Positions 1 through 9,446 of a stretch of DNA of 64,000 nucleotides are shown here, piece by piece. The stretch is from Gammaproteobacteria bacterium (GTDB lineage Bacteria > Pseudomonadota > Gammaproteobacteria > JAABTG01), in NCBI GenBank assembly GCA_034522055.1, contig JAXHLS010000006.1:1088790-1152789 (forward strand). The letters run 5' to 3'. The notes under the pieces are model-generated. The model was not told the origin of the DNA and ran no database searches. It saw only the letters and a program-made list of their open reading frames with translations. The first letter of the stretch is position 1. Every line of letters begins with the position of its first letter. The position numbers were made by a program, and so were the translations under genes.

Positions 1-1
1 C

Positions 2-1114
2 ATCCGCATTCTCGGGCGCCTCATGCGCCGCAAGCACAGCTTCGACCACATTCTTATCGAGACCACCGGCATGGCCGATCCCGGCCCGGTGGCCCAGACC
101 TTCTTCATGGACGAGGAGATGAAGGACAAGCTGCGCCTCGACGCCATCGTCACGGTGGCGGACGCCCGCCATCTCGGCGAGCACCTGGGCGACTCGCGGG
201 AATGCGATGCCCAGATCGCCTTCGGCGACGTGGTGCTGTTGAACAAGGCGGACCTGGTGGATGACGCCACGCTGGAAGGGATCCGCCGCGACATCAGCGC
301 CCGCAACCCCATGGCCACCATCCACACCACCCGCTACGGCGCCATCGACCTGGACCGGGTGCTCGGGATCCGCGCCTTCGACCTGGCGGCGAAGACCCGG
401 GACATGCCCGATTTTCTCACCGAGGAGCTGCCCTTCGAATGGGCGGGCACCTTCACCCTGGAGGCCGGCGAGTACATCCTGCGCTTCCAGCCCGGGCCCG
501 ATCCCACCATCGACATCGTCGTGGGGGCCGTCACGCCGGAACAGCCATTCGAGCACTGGAAGCAGGCCGGGATCCGGCTCTATGCGCATACCCCCGCCGG
601 CTACGGCCAAGAGCCCCTGGTGCCCGGCGAGGCCCTGCAGCGCCTCGCCATCGCCGAGGCCCGCGAGACCACTTACCGGCTGGCCATCGATGTCCCGGGC
701 AACTACGTGCTCCTCACCCAACACCTGCCCGAGGAGTTCTCCATGACCCTCGAGGATGCCGGGGGGTCCCTGGCACCCCAGACGGAGCACCGCTACGCCA
801 GCCCCCACGAGCACGACGACAGCGTGGGCTCGGTGGGCCTGCGCCTGCCCGGCGACCTGGACCCCCAGCGCTTCGAGCGCTGGATCGTCAACCTGCTGCG
901 CACCAAGGGCCCGGACATCTTCCGTATGAAGGGGATCCTGGCCCTGGCGGGCGATTCCAAGCGCTTCGTGTTCCAGGGCGTACACATGCTCTTCGACGGC
1001 CAGCCGGGCCGGGAATGGGAGCCCGACAGCCGCCGCGAGAACCAGATGATCGTCATCGGCCGCAACCTCGACCGGGCCTTCCTCGAGGCCGGCTTCGCCA
1101 GTTGTCGCGCCTGA
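2..1114 (+). CDS. CobW/COG0523-family GTPase (N-terminus outside window)
   Basis: The reading frame is open from the window edge, so the P-loop part of the gene lies upstream. What is visible is the middle of the G domain: the TTGMADPGPV segment (switch/Walker B region) and NKADLVDD (the G4 guanine-specificity motif). A long C-terminal CobW_C-type domain follows. Family members are GTP-dependent metal chaperones for zinc, cobalt or iron; the metal cannot be read from this part because the usual CxCC motif would lie in the missing N-terminus. The stop codon overlaps the ATG of the following WD40 gene by one base, so the two are probably translated together. Confidence 0.85.
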   Translation: MRILGRLMRRKHSFDHILIETTGMADPGPVAQTFFMDEEMKDKLRLDAIVTVADARHLGEHLGDSRECDAQIAFGDVVLLNKADLVDDATLEGIRRDISARNPMATIHTTRYGAIDLDRVLGIRAFDLAAKTRDMPDFLTEELPFEWAGTFTLEAGEYILRFQPGPDPTIDIVVGAVTPEQPFEHWKQAGIRLYAHTPAGYGQEPLVPGEALQRLAIAEARETTYRLAIDVPGNYVLLTQHLPEEFSMTLEDAGGSLAPQTEHRYASPHEHDDSVGSVGLRLPGDLDPQRFERWIVNLLRTKGPDIFRMKGILALAGDSKRFVFQGVHMLFDGQPGREWEPDSRRENQMIVIGRNLDRAFLEAGFASCRA

Positions 1115-2226
1115 TGAACGAACCGGCCCACACCACCGCCATGGCGATCGGCGACACCCCGATGGAACTGGCATGGGCGACGGTGATGGCGGAGAGCATC
1201 GCCGGCCTCGCCTGGTCCGCGGACGGCGCCACCCTCTATGCCGGCAGCGCCGACGGCCAGCTGGTGGGGCTGCAGGGGGACGGCGACTGGCGTTTCCGCT
1301 GCCAGGCCCACGACGAGGGCATCACCCGGGTGTGCGCCCAACCCGGCAGCACCACCCTGGCCACGGCCGGCGAAGACGGCCGCGTCAAGTTATGGCAGGG
1401 CGACACCGGCGACGCCCTGGCCACGCCGGTGGCCGACCGGCAATGGATAGAACACCTGGCCTGGTCCCCCGACGGCACCCTGCTGGCGGCCGCCGCCGGA
1501 CCGCGCCTCCACGTCACCGACCACGACGGCGCCAGCCATACCTGGGAAGGCCATCCGGGCAACATCGGCGCCATCCGCTGGGCCCCCTCGGGCAAGCGCC
1601 TCGCCAGCGGCGCCAACAAGGGCGTCCACCTGTGGAACGTGGGCAGTTGGGAACCCGTCAAGGTGATGGACTTCCCGGGCGCCAGCGTCGCCCTGGCCTG
1701 GAGTGCCGACGGCAAGGCCCTGTCCACCGGCACCCAGGACGGCTTCCTCTATGTGCGTCTCCACGGCCCCGGCACCACCCCGCGCCTGCTCACCATGAGC
1801 GGCTACCCCGGCAAGGTCAGTGCCCTGGCCTGGCAGCCCCATCCCCGCCCCGGCCAACTCCTCGTCGCCAGTTGCGGCGGCAGTGACGTGGTGTTGTGGC
1901 GCCTCGACCCGCGGGACAGCAAACGCGAGGCCAGCCCCCTGCGCCACCACGACCATACCGTCACCGCGCTGGCCTGGTGCGGCGATGGCCGTTTCCTGGG
2001 CAGCGGTGACCGCAACGGCAGGCTGTGCCTGTGGACGCCCCGGGGCGCCCTGCTGCACGACCTGGCGCTGGGCAGCGAGATCACCCTCCTTAGCTGGCAC
2101 CCCCGGAACAACCATCTGGCCGTCGGCAGCGTGGACGGCACCCTGCGCCTGTTCCACCTCTCCGACAACGCGGGTTCCCGGGGCACAGATGTAGGTCGGG
2201 ATTCATCCCGACATCCCAGCCCGTAG
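1114..2226 (+). CDS. WD40 repeat beta-propeller protein
   Basis: This 370-residue protein has repeated WD40 blades, with recurring units such as LAWSADGATLYAGSADG and LASGANKGVHLWN, enough for about seven blades and one propeller. No signal peptide or enzyme domain is visible, so a cytoplasmic scaffold role is likely. The start overlaps the stop of the CobW gene, which suggests a functional pair; a scaffold assisting a metal chaperone is inference only. The last dozen or so codons run into an intergenic GTAG-type palindrome, so the tail ending DVGRDSSRHPSP is encoded by a repeat and is unlikely to be ancestral. The true propeller ends near the LFHLSDNAG segment. Confidence 0.85.
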   Translation: MNEPAHTTAMAIGDTPMELAWATVMAESIAGLAWSADGATLYAGSADGQLVGLQGDGDWRFRCQAHDEGITRVCAQPGSTTLATAGEDGRVKLWQGDTGDALATPVADRQWIEHLAWSPDGTLLAAAAGPRLHVTDHDGASHTWEGHPGNIGAIRWAPSGKRLASGANKGVHLWNVGSWEPVKVMDFPGASVALAWSADGKALSTGTQDGFLYVRLHGPGTTPRLLTMSGYPGKVSALAWQPHPRPGQLLVASCGGSDVVLWRLDPRDSKREASPLRHHDHTVTALAWCGDGRFLGSGDRNGRLCLWTPRGALLHDLALGSEITLLSWHPRNNHLAVGSVDGTLRLFHLSDNAGSRGTDVGRDSSRHPSP

Positions 2227-2745
2227 ATACGCCCACCACCTGTTCCTTCGGCACGAATGTAGGTCGGGATTCATCCCGACATCCGGCCGCGCCCCATGCT
2301 CCCACGCCGGGTTGGAATCCCCATGCGCGAGCTGTCGGGCTGAAGCCCGACCTACAAACACCTCCCACCGTCCGTTCCTTTGGCACGAATGTAGGTCCGG
2401 ATTCATCCCGACATCCGGCCGCGCCCCATGCTCCCACGCTGGGTTGGAATCCCCATCCGCGAGCTGTCGGGCTGTCGGGCTGTCGGGCTGTCGGGCTGTC
2501 GGGCTGTCGGGCTAAAGCATGGTAGGTTGGGGTGAGCTTGCGAACCCCAACGATTGTTGGTCGAATCCATGGTCATGTTGGGGTTCGTTCCTCACCCCAA
2601 CCTACGCGCTTTTCCCATTTCCCTTTTCCCGTTTCCCCCTTTTCCCCCGTACCCCGCCGGAGCGACTAAACTGCGTTATACTTCGCGGCTCTACGCCGCC
2701 GCCCGCCTCTCCGGGTACGGACAACACCAGCATTCAGGAACCCCC
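2191..2745. repeat. Cluster of GTAG-headed palindromes with a 9-bp tandem repeat and an inverted dimer
   Basis: This stretch has no gene. It holds three copies of the palindrome with core GGTCGGGATTCATCCCGAC (near 2191, 2259 and 2391) and one of the GTCGGGCTGAAGCCCGAC type (near 2333). A second copy of that type has its left arm expanded as a 9-bp unit, TGTCGGGCT, repeated about five and a half times (2464-2513). At 2518-2608 an inverted pair of GTTGGGGT...ACCCCAAC hairpins begins inside that broken palindrome. The rest is pyrimidine-rich TTTCCC sequence and the ribH leader. These are REP/SMAG-like elements; no RAYT transposase gene is in the window. Confidence 0.8.
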
Positions 2746-3222
2746 ATGGCCACAATCAAGACCATAGAAGGCGACTTTACCGCGCCCACGGCCCGTTTCG
2801 GCATCGTCGCCAGCCGCTTCAACGGCTTCATCGTGGAGAGCCTGCTCAATGGCGTCATCGACACCCTGACCCGCCACGGTGTGGCGCCGGATCAAATGAC
2901 GGTGGTAAAGGCCCCCGGGGCCTACGAGTTGCCCCTGGTGGCGAGCCGCATGGCCGCCTCGGACAACTACGACGCCCTCATCGCCGTGGGCGCGGTGATC
3001 CGCGGCGGCACGCCTCACTTCGACTACGTGGCCGGCGAGTGCACCAAGGGCCTCGCCCAGGTGACCATGAAGTACGACCTGCCCGTGGCCTTCGGCGTGC
3101 TCACGGTGGATACCATCGAACAGGCCATCGAGCGGGCCGGCACCAAGGCGGGCAACAAAGGTGAGGAGGCCGCCCTGTCGGCCCTGGAGATGGTGAGCCT
3201 GCTGCGCCACCTCGCGGAATGA
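2746..3222 (+). CDS. ribH: 6,7-dimethyl-8-ribityllumazine synthase
   Basis: The product condenses 5-amino-6-ribitylamino-uracil with 3,4-dihydroxy-2-butanone 4-phosphate in riboflavin synthesis. The 158 residues match the family length, with the N-terminal [10 protein letters not shown] segment, [10 protein letters not shown], the [14 protein letters not shown] substrate loop (catalytic His) and the [10 protein letters not shown] strand. The ATG at 2746 begins [11 protein letters not shown], the usual start. The stop overlaps the nusB start (ATGA), as in many proteobacteria where ribH and nusB are coupled. No FMN riboswitch is visible upstream; that space is filled by repeats. Confidence 0.97.
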   Translation: MATIKTIEGDFTAPTARFGIVASRFNGFIVESLLNGVIDTLTRHGVAPDQMTVVKAPGAYELPLVASRMAASDNYDALIAVGAVIRGGTPHFDYVAGECTKGLAQVTMKYDLPVAFGVLTVDTIEQAIERAGTKAGNKGEEAALSALEMVSLLRHLAE

Positions 3223-3677
3223 CCGCCGCCCAGGAGCATCATGCCCGCACCCGCGCACGCCGTGCGGCGCTGCAGGCCCTCTACCAGTGGTACATGGGGG
3301 GCCAGGACGTCACCGAAATCGAGGTGCAGTTCTTTCAGGAGCAGGACATGGCGCGCACGGACCACGCCTATTTCAGAGAACTGCTCCATGGCATCACGGC
3401 GCGGGCCGGGGCCCTCGATGATGGCATCGCCCGGACCCTGCAGCGGCCCATCGGGCAGGTGGACCCGGTGGAGCGCACGGCCCTGCGTATCGGTGCCTAC
3501 GAGTTGGAGTTCCGCCCCGAGATCCCCTACGAAGTGGTGATCAACGAGGCCGTGGAGCTGGCGAAACGCTTCGGCGGCGCCGAGGGTCATCGTTTCGTCA
3601 ACGCCGCCATGGATCGCCTCGCCACCGCGTTGCGGCCGGTGGAGGTGAACGCGCGGCGCAACAGCCGTACCGCCTGA
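3219..3677 (+). CDS. nusB: Transcription antitermination factor NusB
   Basis: NusB binds boxA RNA with NusE (S10) in rRNA antitermination complexes. This 152-residue protein has the family hallmarks: an N-terminal [12 protein letters not shown] helix and the late segments [23 protein letters not shown] and HRFVNAAMD. The start overlaps the ribH stop by four bases, so translation is coupled. It is followed after 11 bases by a ThiL homologue. Confidence 0.97.
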   Translation: MTAAQEHHARTRARRAALQALYQWYMGGQDVTEIEVQFFQEQDMARTDHAYFRELLHGITARAGALDDGIARTLQRPIGQVDPVERTALRIGAYELEFRPEIPYEVVINEAVELAKRFGGAEGHRFVNAAMDRLATALRPVEVNARRNSRTA

Positions 3678-3688
3678 CCCGACCCCTC

Positions 3689-4633
3689 TTGCCCCCCCTC
3701 CCCGGCACCACCGTCGACGCCGCCACCCGCACCCTGCGCGACGCCCTGGGGGCCTCGCCTCACGCCATGCCGCGACCGGCCGCGGGCGAGCACCTGGCGC
3801 TGTGCGTCGACGCCATGGTGGAAGGGGTTCATTTCTTCCCGGAGGTGGCGCCGCGGGACCTCGGCTACAAGTGCCTGGCGGTGAATCTCAGCGATCTGGC
3901 CGCCATGGGCGCCCGCCCCCTGGCGGCCACGGTACAGCTCAGCCGGCCCGTGGATGATCCGGCCTGGCTCATCGAATTCACCCGCGGTTTCCATGCCCTG
4001 GCCACGGCCTGGGGCATGGTGGTCACCGCGGCCGAGGTGGTGGAAGGACCCCTGTCCGTCACCGTGGAGGTGACGGGCGGCGTCCCGCTCCGTGGTGCCC
4101 TGCGCCGCGACGGCGCCCGGCCCGGCGACCTCATTCACGTCACGGGCAGCCTCGGCGACGCGGCCCTGGCCCTGGCGGTGATGGAAGGTCGCATCACCCT
4201 GCCACCGGGCCACATGGAGCCCCTCGCCCGGCGCTTCCATCTGCCGGAACCGCGCCTGGAGGTGGGGCAGGCCCTCGCGGGCGTGGCGAGTGCCGCCATC
4301 GACCTGTCCGACGGCCTGGTGGGAGACCTCGGCCATATCCTCGATGCCAGCGGCGCCGGCGCTACCGTGGACATCACCACTCTGCCCCTGTCCTCCCAGT
4401 TGCGGGCCCTGGCGGGGGATGGCGCGTTGCCCTACGCCGTGACCGGAGGTGACGATTACGAACTGTGCTTCACGGTGCCGGCGGCCCAGGCCGAGGCAGT
4501 GGAGCGCCTGGGCCTCGACTGTGGCGTCGCCATCACCCGCATCGGTACCATCGAAAAGGAGCCGGGATTGCGCCTCCTGCCCGCCGACAAGGTGGCCGCC
4601 CTCCCCGCCGCGGCCTACCGCCACTTCGCCTGA
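3689..4633 (+). CDS. thiL: ThiL homologue (thiamine-monophosphate kinase family), N-terminally degenerate
   Basis: ThiL phosphorylates thiamine monophosphate to the diphosphate. Position in a nusB-thiL-pgpA run and the motifs VDAMVEGVHFF, NLSDLAAMGA, AIDLSDGL and GGDDYELCF identify the family. Two motifs that contribute metal and ATP ligands are missing: the GIGDDxA loop near the N-terminus has no counterpart (the start is TTG at 3689, and the region before VDAMVEGVHF is a short, Ala/Pro-rich sequence), and the GGDTTRGP loop is replaced by TAAEVVEGP. The nusB gene occupies the upstream DNA in another frame, so a missed start is unlikely to restore the N-terminus. A second homologue at 25348 keeps these two motifs and lacks others. 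The gene is clearly maintained, but activity alone is doubtful. Confidence 0.85.
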   Translation: MPPLPGTTVDAATRTLRDALGASPHAMPRPAAGEHLALCVDAMVEGVHFFPEVAPRDLGYKCLAVNLSDLAAMGARPLAATVQLSRPVDDPAWLIEFTRGFHALATAWGMVVTAAEVVEGPLSVTVEVTGGVPLRGALRRDGARPGDLIHVTGSLGDAALALAVMEGRITLPPGHMEPLARRFHLPEPRLEVGQALAGVASAAIDLSDGLVGDLGHILDASGAGATVDITTLPLSSQLRALAGDGALPYAVTGGDDYELCFTVPAAQAEAVERLGLDCGVAITRIGTIEKEPGLRLLPADKVAALPAAAYRHFA

Positions 4634-4665
4634 AGCCATGGGCCCCACCGAATACCGATGACGCC

Positions 4666-5151
4666 ATGAACCCCCGCGACCCCACCCCGGCCGATCTGCG
4701 CCACCCCCTCATGCTGCTCGCCCTCGGCTTCGGCACCGGCCTCGCCCCCAAGGCCCCCGGCACCTTCGGCACCCTGGCGGGGGTCGCCCTGTTCATCCCC
4801 CTCGGCCATCTGCCCGTGGCGGCCTATGTGGCCACCGTGGCGGTGCTGCTGGTGGCCGGCATCACCATCTGCGGAGCCGCCGCGGCACGTCTGGGCACCC
4901 ATGATCATCCCGCCATCGTGTGGGACGAGGTGGTGGGTTATCTGGTGACCATGATCGCCCTGCCACCGTCGTGGCTGTGGATGGCCGCCGGCTTCGTCGC
5001 CTTCCGCTTTTTCGACATCCTCAAACCGTGGCCCATCGGCCTGCTGGACCGCCGCGTCCACGGCGGCCTCGGCATCATGCTCGACGACGTGCTGGCCGGC
5101 GTCTTTGCCCTGGGGGTGTTGTACCTGGCACGGGTCTACCTGGGCCTCTGA
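4666..5151 (+). CDS. pgpA: Phosphatidylglycerophosphatase A
   Basis: PgpA removes the phosphate from phosphatidylglycerophosphate in the inner membrane during phosphatidylglycerol synthesis. The 161-residue protein has the signature segments GFGTGLAPKAPGTFGTLAGV, WDEVVGYLVTM, FRFFDILKPWPI and the MLDDVLAG acidic motif, with several hydrophobic segments. The chosen ATG gives MNPRDPTPADLRHP and lies 32 bases after the thiL stop, so it probably belongs to the ribH-nusB-thiL operon. Confidence 0.95.
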   Translation: MNPRDPTPADLRHPLMLLALGFGTGLAPKAPGTFGTLAGVALFIPLGHLPVAAYVATVAVLLVAGITICGAAAARLGTHDHPAIVWDEVVGYLVTMIALPPSWLWMAAGFVAFRFFDILKPWPIGLLDRRVHGGLGIMLDDVLAGVFALGVLYLARVYLGL

Positions 5152-5573
5152 GGGATTCCGTCGGCTGCCAGGAGCAGCCAACCTACGCCTCTGGACGGGG
5201 AAAAGGGAAATGGGAAAGGGTTAGCTTCGAGCCGGAGCGGCGGAACCGCTGCGCTTGGTTTAACCTCCACATCTCCCTGATCTCCTCCCTTTTCGCGTCA
5301 TTTCGCGTTTTTCGTGGTTACGCCTTTCTCTTTTCCCATTTCCCATTTCCCTTTTCCCTTTTCCCATTTCCCTATTCGCCGTTCAGTCGCGTAGGGTGGA
5401 TCAAGTGGAACGGACCCACCCATTAAACGATGGGGCAATCCCCGACTCCTGGATGGTGGAACCGCTGCGCTTGTTCCACCCTACACGAACCTCTGGCATT
5501 CTCCTTTTTCGCGTCATTTCGCGTCTTTCGCGGTCACGCTTTTCTCTTTTCCCATTTCCCTATTCCCTGTCCT
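5152..5573. repeat. Gene-free intergenic repeat block
   Basis: This lies between the convergent genes pgpA and glgA. It contains one GTCGGCTGCC-type hairpin with a CTAC end (near 5159), two hairpins of the GTAGGGTGG...CCACC type (near 5391 and 5455-5493), two copies of the TTTTCGCGTCATTTCGCG sequence (near 5288 and 5508), and TTTCCCATTTCCC tracts. No open frame here resembles a known protein. It may contain transcription terminators for both flanking genes, but no classical stem with a T tract is obvious. Confidence 0.7.
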
Positions 5574-7031
5574 TTATCCGCCGCCCGCCGGCATGTCGAC
5601 GTAGGCGGAGAGATAGGCGCGGGCGCTCTTTTCCCAACTGAAGTCGCGGGCCATGCCCTGGCGGCACAGGGCCTCGAAGGAGGACTTGTCGCGCCACAGG
5701 ATTAAGGCCCGCATCAGCGCCTCCTGGAGGGCCTCGGCGCTGGCGTTCACGAACACGAAGCCGGTGGCGGTGCCGTCCTGGAGGGTGCGGAAGGTGGTAT
5801 CCACCACCGAGTCCGCTAGGCCGCCGGTGTGGCGCACCACCGGCGGCGTGCCATAGCGCATGCTGTACATCTGGTTGAGCCCGCAGGGCTCGAAGCGCGA
5901 CGGCATGAGAAACAGATCCGCGCCGGCCTCCACCAGATGAGCCAGGGGCTCGCTGTACCCCACATGTACACCGATGCGCCCCGGGTATTCGCTGGCCAGC
6001 GCCTGCAGGCGTTCTTCGTAACGGGCTTCGCCGCTCCCCACCACGACGAGGCGCGCGCCCTGGTCCAGCAGCTGCGGCAGGGCCTCCAGCGCCAGATCGA
6101 TGCCCTTCTGCCAGGTGAGCCGGGTCACCATCCCCAACAACGGCGTGTCGGTATGGGTCTCGAGGCCGAAATACTGCTCCAGGGCGCGCCGGTTGGTGTC
6201 CTTGCCTGCCAGGTCCATGGCGTCGTAGGCGGCGGGGACGTGTTCGTCGGCCGCCGGGTTCCAATAGTCGGTATCGATGCCGTTGAGAATGCCGGACAGC
6301 ACCGCGCTACGGGCCGCCAACAGTCCCTCCATGCCGAAACCGAACTCCGCCGTCTGGATCTCGCGGGCGTAGGTGGGGCTGACGGTGATGATGCGGTCGG
6401 CGTAATAGATCCCCGCCTTCAGATAGGACAAGTTGCCGTAGAACTCACTGCCATGGACCTGATACGAGGACGGCGGCAGGTCCACCAGGGGCAGCACGGC
6501 GGGCGGGAAATTGCCCTGGAAGGCCAGGTTGTGGATTCCCATCACGGTGCGCGCCACCGGGCCCTCGGCATGGGCGAGATAGGCCGGCGTGAGGCCCGTC
6601 TGCCAGTCGTTGCAATGGACGATATCCGCTCGCCAGCCCTCCACGCCGTCGTACTGCCCGTAGAGGGCGGCGGCCCGCGCCAGCAACGCGAAACGCAGGG
6701 CATTGTCGGGCCATTCCAGCCCGCCGGCGGAGGCATAGGGTCCGCCGTCGCGGTCGTAGAGGCCGGCGGCCTCCACCAGGTACAGGGGCACGTCGCTGCC
6801 CGGCAGGGTGCCCCGCAACAGGCGGGCGGGCGGTGCGCCGGTGAGCAGGCCCATCTCGCCCGTGATGGCCGCCGCCCCCGCCGCCTCCGCCACCCCGCGG
6901 TAGGCGGGCATGATGAGGCGGGCGTCCTCGCCCAGGCGCCGCAGGGCAGCCGGCAGGGCACCCGCCACGTCGGCGAGCCCGCCGGTCTTGACCAAGGGGT
7001 GGGCCTCCGAAGCCGCGAACAGGATGTTCAT
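5574..7031 (-). CDS. glgA: Glycogen synthase (ADP-glucose type)
   Basis: GlgA transfers glucose from ADP-glucose to the growing alpha-1,4-glucan chain. The 485 residues show a GT5 glycosyltransferase: N-terminal MNILFAASEAHPLVKTGGL (Lys15 in the KTGGL ADP-glucose site), HNLAFQG, the GILNGID segment, and the C-terminal nucleotide-binding region PSRFEPCGLNQMYSMRYGT. An upstream in-frame extension exists but overlaps glgB and lacks similarity, so the ATG at 7031 is preferred. It lies 49 bases downstream of the glgB stop in the same direction, forming a glgBA pair. Confidence 0.96.
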   Translation of the reverse strand: MNILFAASEAHPLVKTGGLADVAGALPAALRRLGEDARLIMPAYRGVAEAAGAAAITGEMGLLTGAPPARLLRGTLPGSDVPLYLVEAAGLYDRDGGPYASAGGLEWPDNALRFALLARAAALYGQYDGVEGWRADIVHCNDWQTGLTPAYLAHAEGPVARTVMGIHNLAFQGNFPPAVLPLVDLPPSSYQVHGSEFYGNLSYLKAGIYYADRIITVSPTYAREIQTAEFGFGMEGLLAARSAVLSGILNGIDTDYWNPAADEHVPAAYDAMDLAGKDTNRRALEQYFGLETHTDTPLLGMVTRLTWQKGIDLALEALPQLLDQGARLVVVGSGEARYEERLQALASEYPGRIGVHVGYSEPLAHLVEAGADLFLMPSRFEPCGLNQMYSMRYGTPPVVRHTGGLADSVVDTTFRTLQDGTATGFVFVNASAEALQEALMRALILWRDKSSFEALCRQGMARDFSWEKSARAYLSAYVDMPAGGG

Positions 7032-7080
7032 GCCGGTGCCGGCGATGACCGGCGTTGTTTTTGCCAGGGCGACATCGGCT

Positions 7081-9315
7081 TCATGCGGCCGGACGCAGCA
7101 CCACGGCACCGAGCGGCGGCAGGGTGATGTTGAGGGAGTAGGGCCGTCCCATCCACGGCGTCTCCTCCGCCACCAGGTCACCGCCGTTGCCCACGTCGCT
7201 GCCGCCGTAGTAGCGGGAATCGGAGTTCAGCACCTCGTGGTAGACGCCGGGGACCGGCACGCCGATGCGATAGCCCTGGCGGGGCACGGGGGTGAAGTTC
7301 AGCACCACCACCTGGACGGTATCGCCGCCGCGACGCAGGTAGGAGATGGTGGATTGGGGGGCGTCGTGACAGTCCACCCACTCGAAGCCACCGTGCTCGA
7401 ACTCCCGCTCGTGCAGGGCCGGCGATTCCCGATACAACTGGTTGAGGTCCCGCACCAGGGTCTGCATCCCAGCATGAGCGGGGTAATCCAGCAGGTACCA
7501 GTCCAATTGCTCGTCGGCCCGCCATTCCCGGCCCTGGGCGAACTCGCTGCCCATGAACAGCAGCTTCTTGCCCGGATAGGTCCACATGTAGGCATAAAGC
7601 AGGCGCAGGTTGGCGAAACGCTGCCAGTCGTCTCCCGGCATCTTCTCGAACATGGAGCCCTTCATGTGCACCACCTCGTCGTGGGAGAAGGGCAGCACGA
7701 AGTTCTCGGTGAAGGCGTAGAGCAGACCGAAGGTGAGTTGATCGTGGTGAAAATGACGGTGGATGGGGTCCTTGGTGATGTACTCCAGGGTGTCGTGCAT
7801 CCAGCCCATGTTCCATTTCATGGAAAAGCCGAGGCCGCCGACCCACACCGGGCGGGTCACCTGGGGCCAGGCCGTGGACTCCTCCGCCACCATGAGGGTG
7901 CCCGGATGCTCGCCGTGGGTGGCCTCGTTGAGTTCCCTCAGGAACTCGATGGCTTCCAGGTTCTCGTTACCACCGTACTTGTTGGGCACCCAGTCGTCGT
8001 CCTCGCGGGAATAGTCCAAGTACAGCATGGAGGCCACCGCATCCACTCTCAGACCGTCGATGTGGAACTCCTCCAGCCAGTAGATGGCACTGGACAGCAG
8101 GAAATTCTTCACCTCGTTGCGCCCGTAGTTGAATATCAGGGTGCCCCAGTCCCGATGCTCGCCGCGGCGCGGATCGGAATGCTCGTAGAGGGCGGTGCCG
8201 TCGAAGGTGGCGAGGGCGAACTGGTCCCGCGGAAAGTGGGCGGGTGCCCAGTCCATGAGCACGCCGATTCCGTTCTGGTGGCAGTGGTCCACGAAGAAGC
8301 GGAAATCGTCGGGCTCGCCGAAGCGGCTGGTGGGGGCGTAGTACCCGGTGGTCTGATAGCCCCAGGAGGCATCCAGAGGATGCTCGGTGACCGGCAGCAA
8401 TTCGATATGGGTGAAACCCAGGGCCTTGACGTGGTCCACCAGGGATATGGCCAGTTCACGGTAGTTGGTGAAGGCGCCGCCGCTGCCGTGGCGCCAGGAA
8501 CCCAGGTGCACCTCATAGATGGACATGGGCGTATGCTGCCAGTCGCGACCACCCCGGGCCTCCAGCCAGCCGCCATCACCCCAGCCATACTCACCGGCGC
8601 CGGTGACCACGGCGGCGGTGGCGGGGCGGCGTTCGAAGAACTGGCCATAGGGGTCCGTCTTCAGGAACACCTGTCCGGTATCGCGGTTCCTGATCTCGAA
8701 CTTGTAGATGGTGCCGGCGCCGAGGCCGGGCACGAAGAGTTCCCAGATACCGCCACCGCCCCGCACGCGCATGGCGTGCTGACGGCCATCCCAGTGGTTG
8801 AAGTCACCCACCACGCTGACCCGCGCGGCACCGGGGGCCCAGACGGCGAACAGGGTGCCGGCCACGTCATCCACCGTGACCTCGTGGGCACCCAGGAAGC
8901 GATAGGCGTGACGGTGGCGGCCCTCACCGAAGAGGTGGAGGTCCAGGTCCCCGAGTTGGGGAGGGAAACAGTAGGGATCGTGGCGCTCGCATACCTGGCC
9001 CTCCCGATCCGTCCAGCGCAGCCGGTAACGGCCCGGCAGGGTGCCGCGAGCCCCCCCCCAGTAGAAGAGGTCGGTGTCGGGGACACGCTGCATGGCCCCG
9101 TCCGCATCCACCAGGTGGGCGTCCGTGGCCCCCGGCAGATAGGCCAGCACCTCCTCCCGGTCGCCCTTGGCATGACAGCCGAGTACCGCGGCCGGATCGT
9201 GGTGGCGGGCATCCAGGACCGACTTGAGGTCTGGGGCGAAATCGCTAACCTTGAGATTTTTTTTGAAAGTGGTCACGGGATAGTAAATATAACTGCCATG
9301 TTGAGAGTGGAGCAT
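7081..9315 (-). CDS. glgB: 1,4-alpha-glucan branching enzyme
   Basis: GlgB cuts alpha-1,4 chains and makes alpha-1,6 branches in glycogen. The 744-residue protein has an N-terminal GlgB/CBM48 region (including [11 protein letters not shown] and [20 protein letters not shown]), a GH13 barrel with [10 protein letters not shown], the catalytic Asp in [12 protein letters not shown], the Glu in VAEESTAWP and the third acid in FSHDEVVH, and an alpha-amylase C-terminal domain. It is the first gene of the glgBA unit and is divergent from glgC across 131 bases, so the two arms of the glycogen locus may share a control region. Confidence 0.97.
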   Translation of the reverse strand: MLHSQHGSYIYYPVTTFKKNLKVSDFAPDLKSVLDARHHDPAAVLGCHAKGDREEVLAYLPGATDAHLVDADGAMQRVPDTDLFYWGGARGTLPGRYRLRWTDREGQVCERHDPYCFPPQLGDLDLHLFGEGRHRHAYRFLGAHEVTVDDVAGTLFAVWAPGAARVSVVGDFNHWDGRQHAMRVRGGGGIWELFVPGLGAGTIYKFEIRNRDTGQVFLKTDPYGQFFERRPATAAVVTGAGEYGWGDGGWLEARGGRDWQHTPMSIYEVHLGSWRHGSGGAFTNYRELAISLVDHVKALGFTHIELLPVTEHPLDASWGYQTTGYYAPTSRFGEPDDFRFFVDHCHQNGIGVLMDWAPAHFPRDQFALATFDGTALYEHSDPRRGEHRDWGTLIFNYGRNEVKNFLLSSAIYWLEEFHIDGLRVDAVASMLYLDYSREDDDWVPNKYGGNENLEAIEFLRELNEATHGEHPGTLMVAEESTAWPQVTRPVWVGGLGFSMKWNMGWMHDTLEYITKDPIHRHFHHDQLTFGLLYAFTENFVLPFSHDEVVHMKGSMFEKMPGDDWQRFANLRLLYAYMWTYPGKKLLFMGSEFAQGREWRADEQLDWYLLDYPAHAGMQTLVRDLNQLYRESPALHEREFEHGGFEWVDCHDAPQSTISYLRRGGDTVQVVVLNFTPVPRQGYRIGVPVPGVYHEVLNSDSRYYGGSDVGNGGDLVAEETPWMGRPYSLNITLPPLGAVVLRPAA

Positions 9316-9446
9316 GGACCGGCGGCGCCGGCATGGTGAAGTCGCGGTCGATCCGTCGCGACATCTACGGCGTGAATGGTATCATCGCCAGCGTGGGAAT
9401 CGGAAACCACCTCCTCGCTCGCCACCGACATTAATCTAGATTAGGA
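9316..9446. promoter_or_regulatory. Divergent glgB/glgC control region with a 12-bp palindrome
   Basis: The space between the divergent glgB and glgC starts must hold promoters for both. A perfect palindrome, TAATCTAGATTA, lies at 9432-9443, ending three bases before the first possible glgC start at 9447. The AGGA there is too close to that ATG to be a good ribosome site, so a start at 9462 (MKKPTSERF) is possible; the palindrome could then be an operator or part of the leader. No specific regulator can be named. Confidence 0.4.

Noticed and set aside
439-1113. In-frame upstream extension of the WD40 gene inside the CobW gene
   Set aside because: The extension is arginine- and proline-rich shadow sequence; the WD40 protein starts properly at 1114 directly after the CobW stop.
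2608-2745. FMN riboswitch before ribH
   Set aside because: The conserved RFN-element sequences are not visible and the leader is too short after the repeats.
6910-9339. Very long open frame on the plus strand opposite glgB and glgA (about 809 codons)
   Set aside because: It is a mirror of GC-rich coding sequence on the other strand; its translation has no recognisable domain and runs through two well-supported genes.
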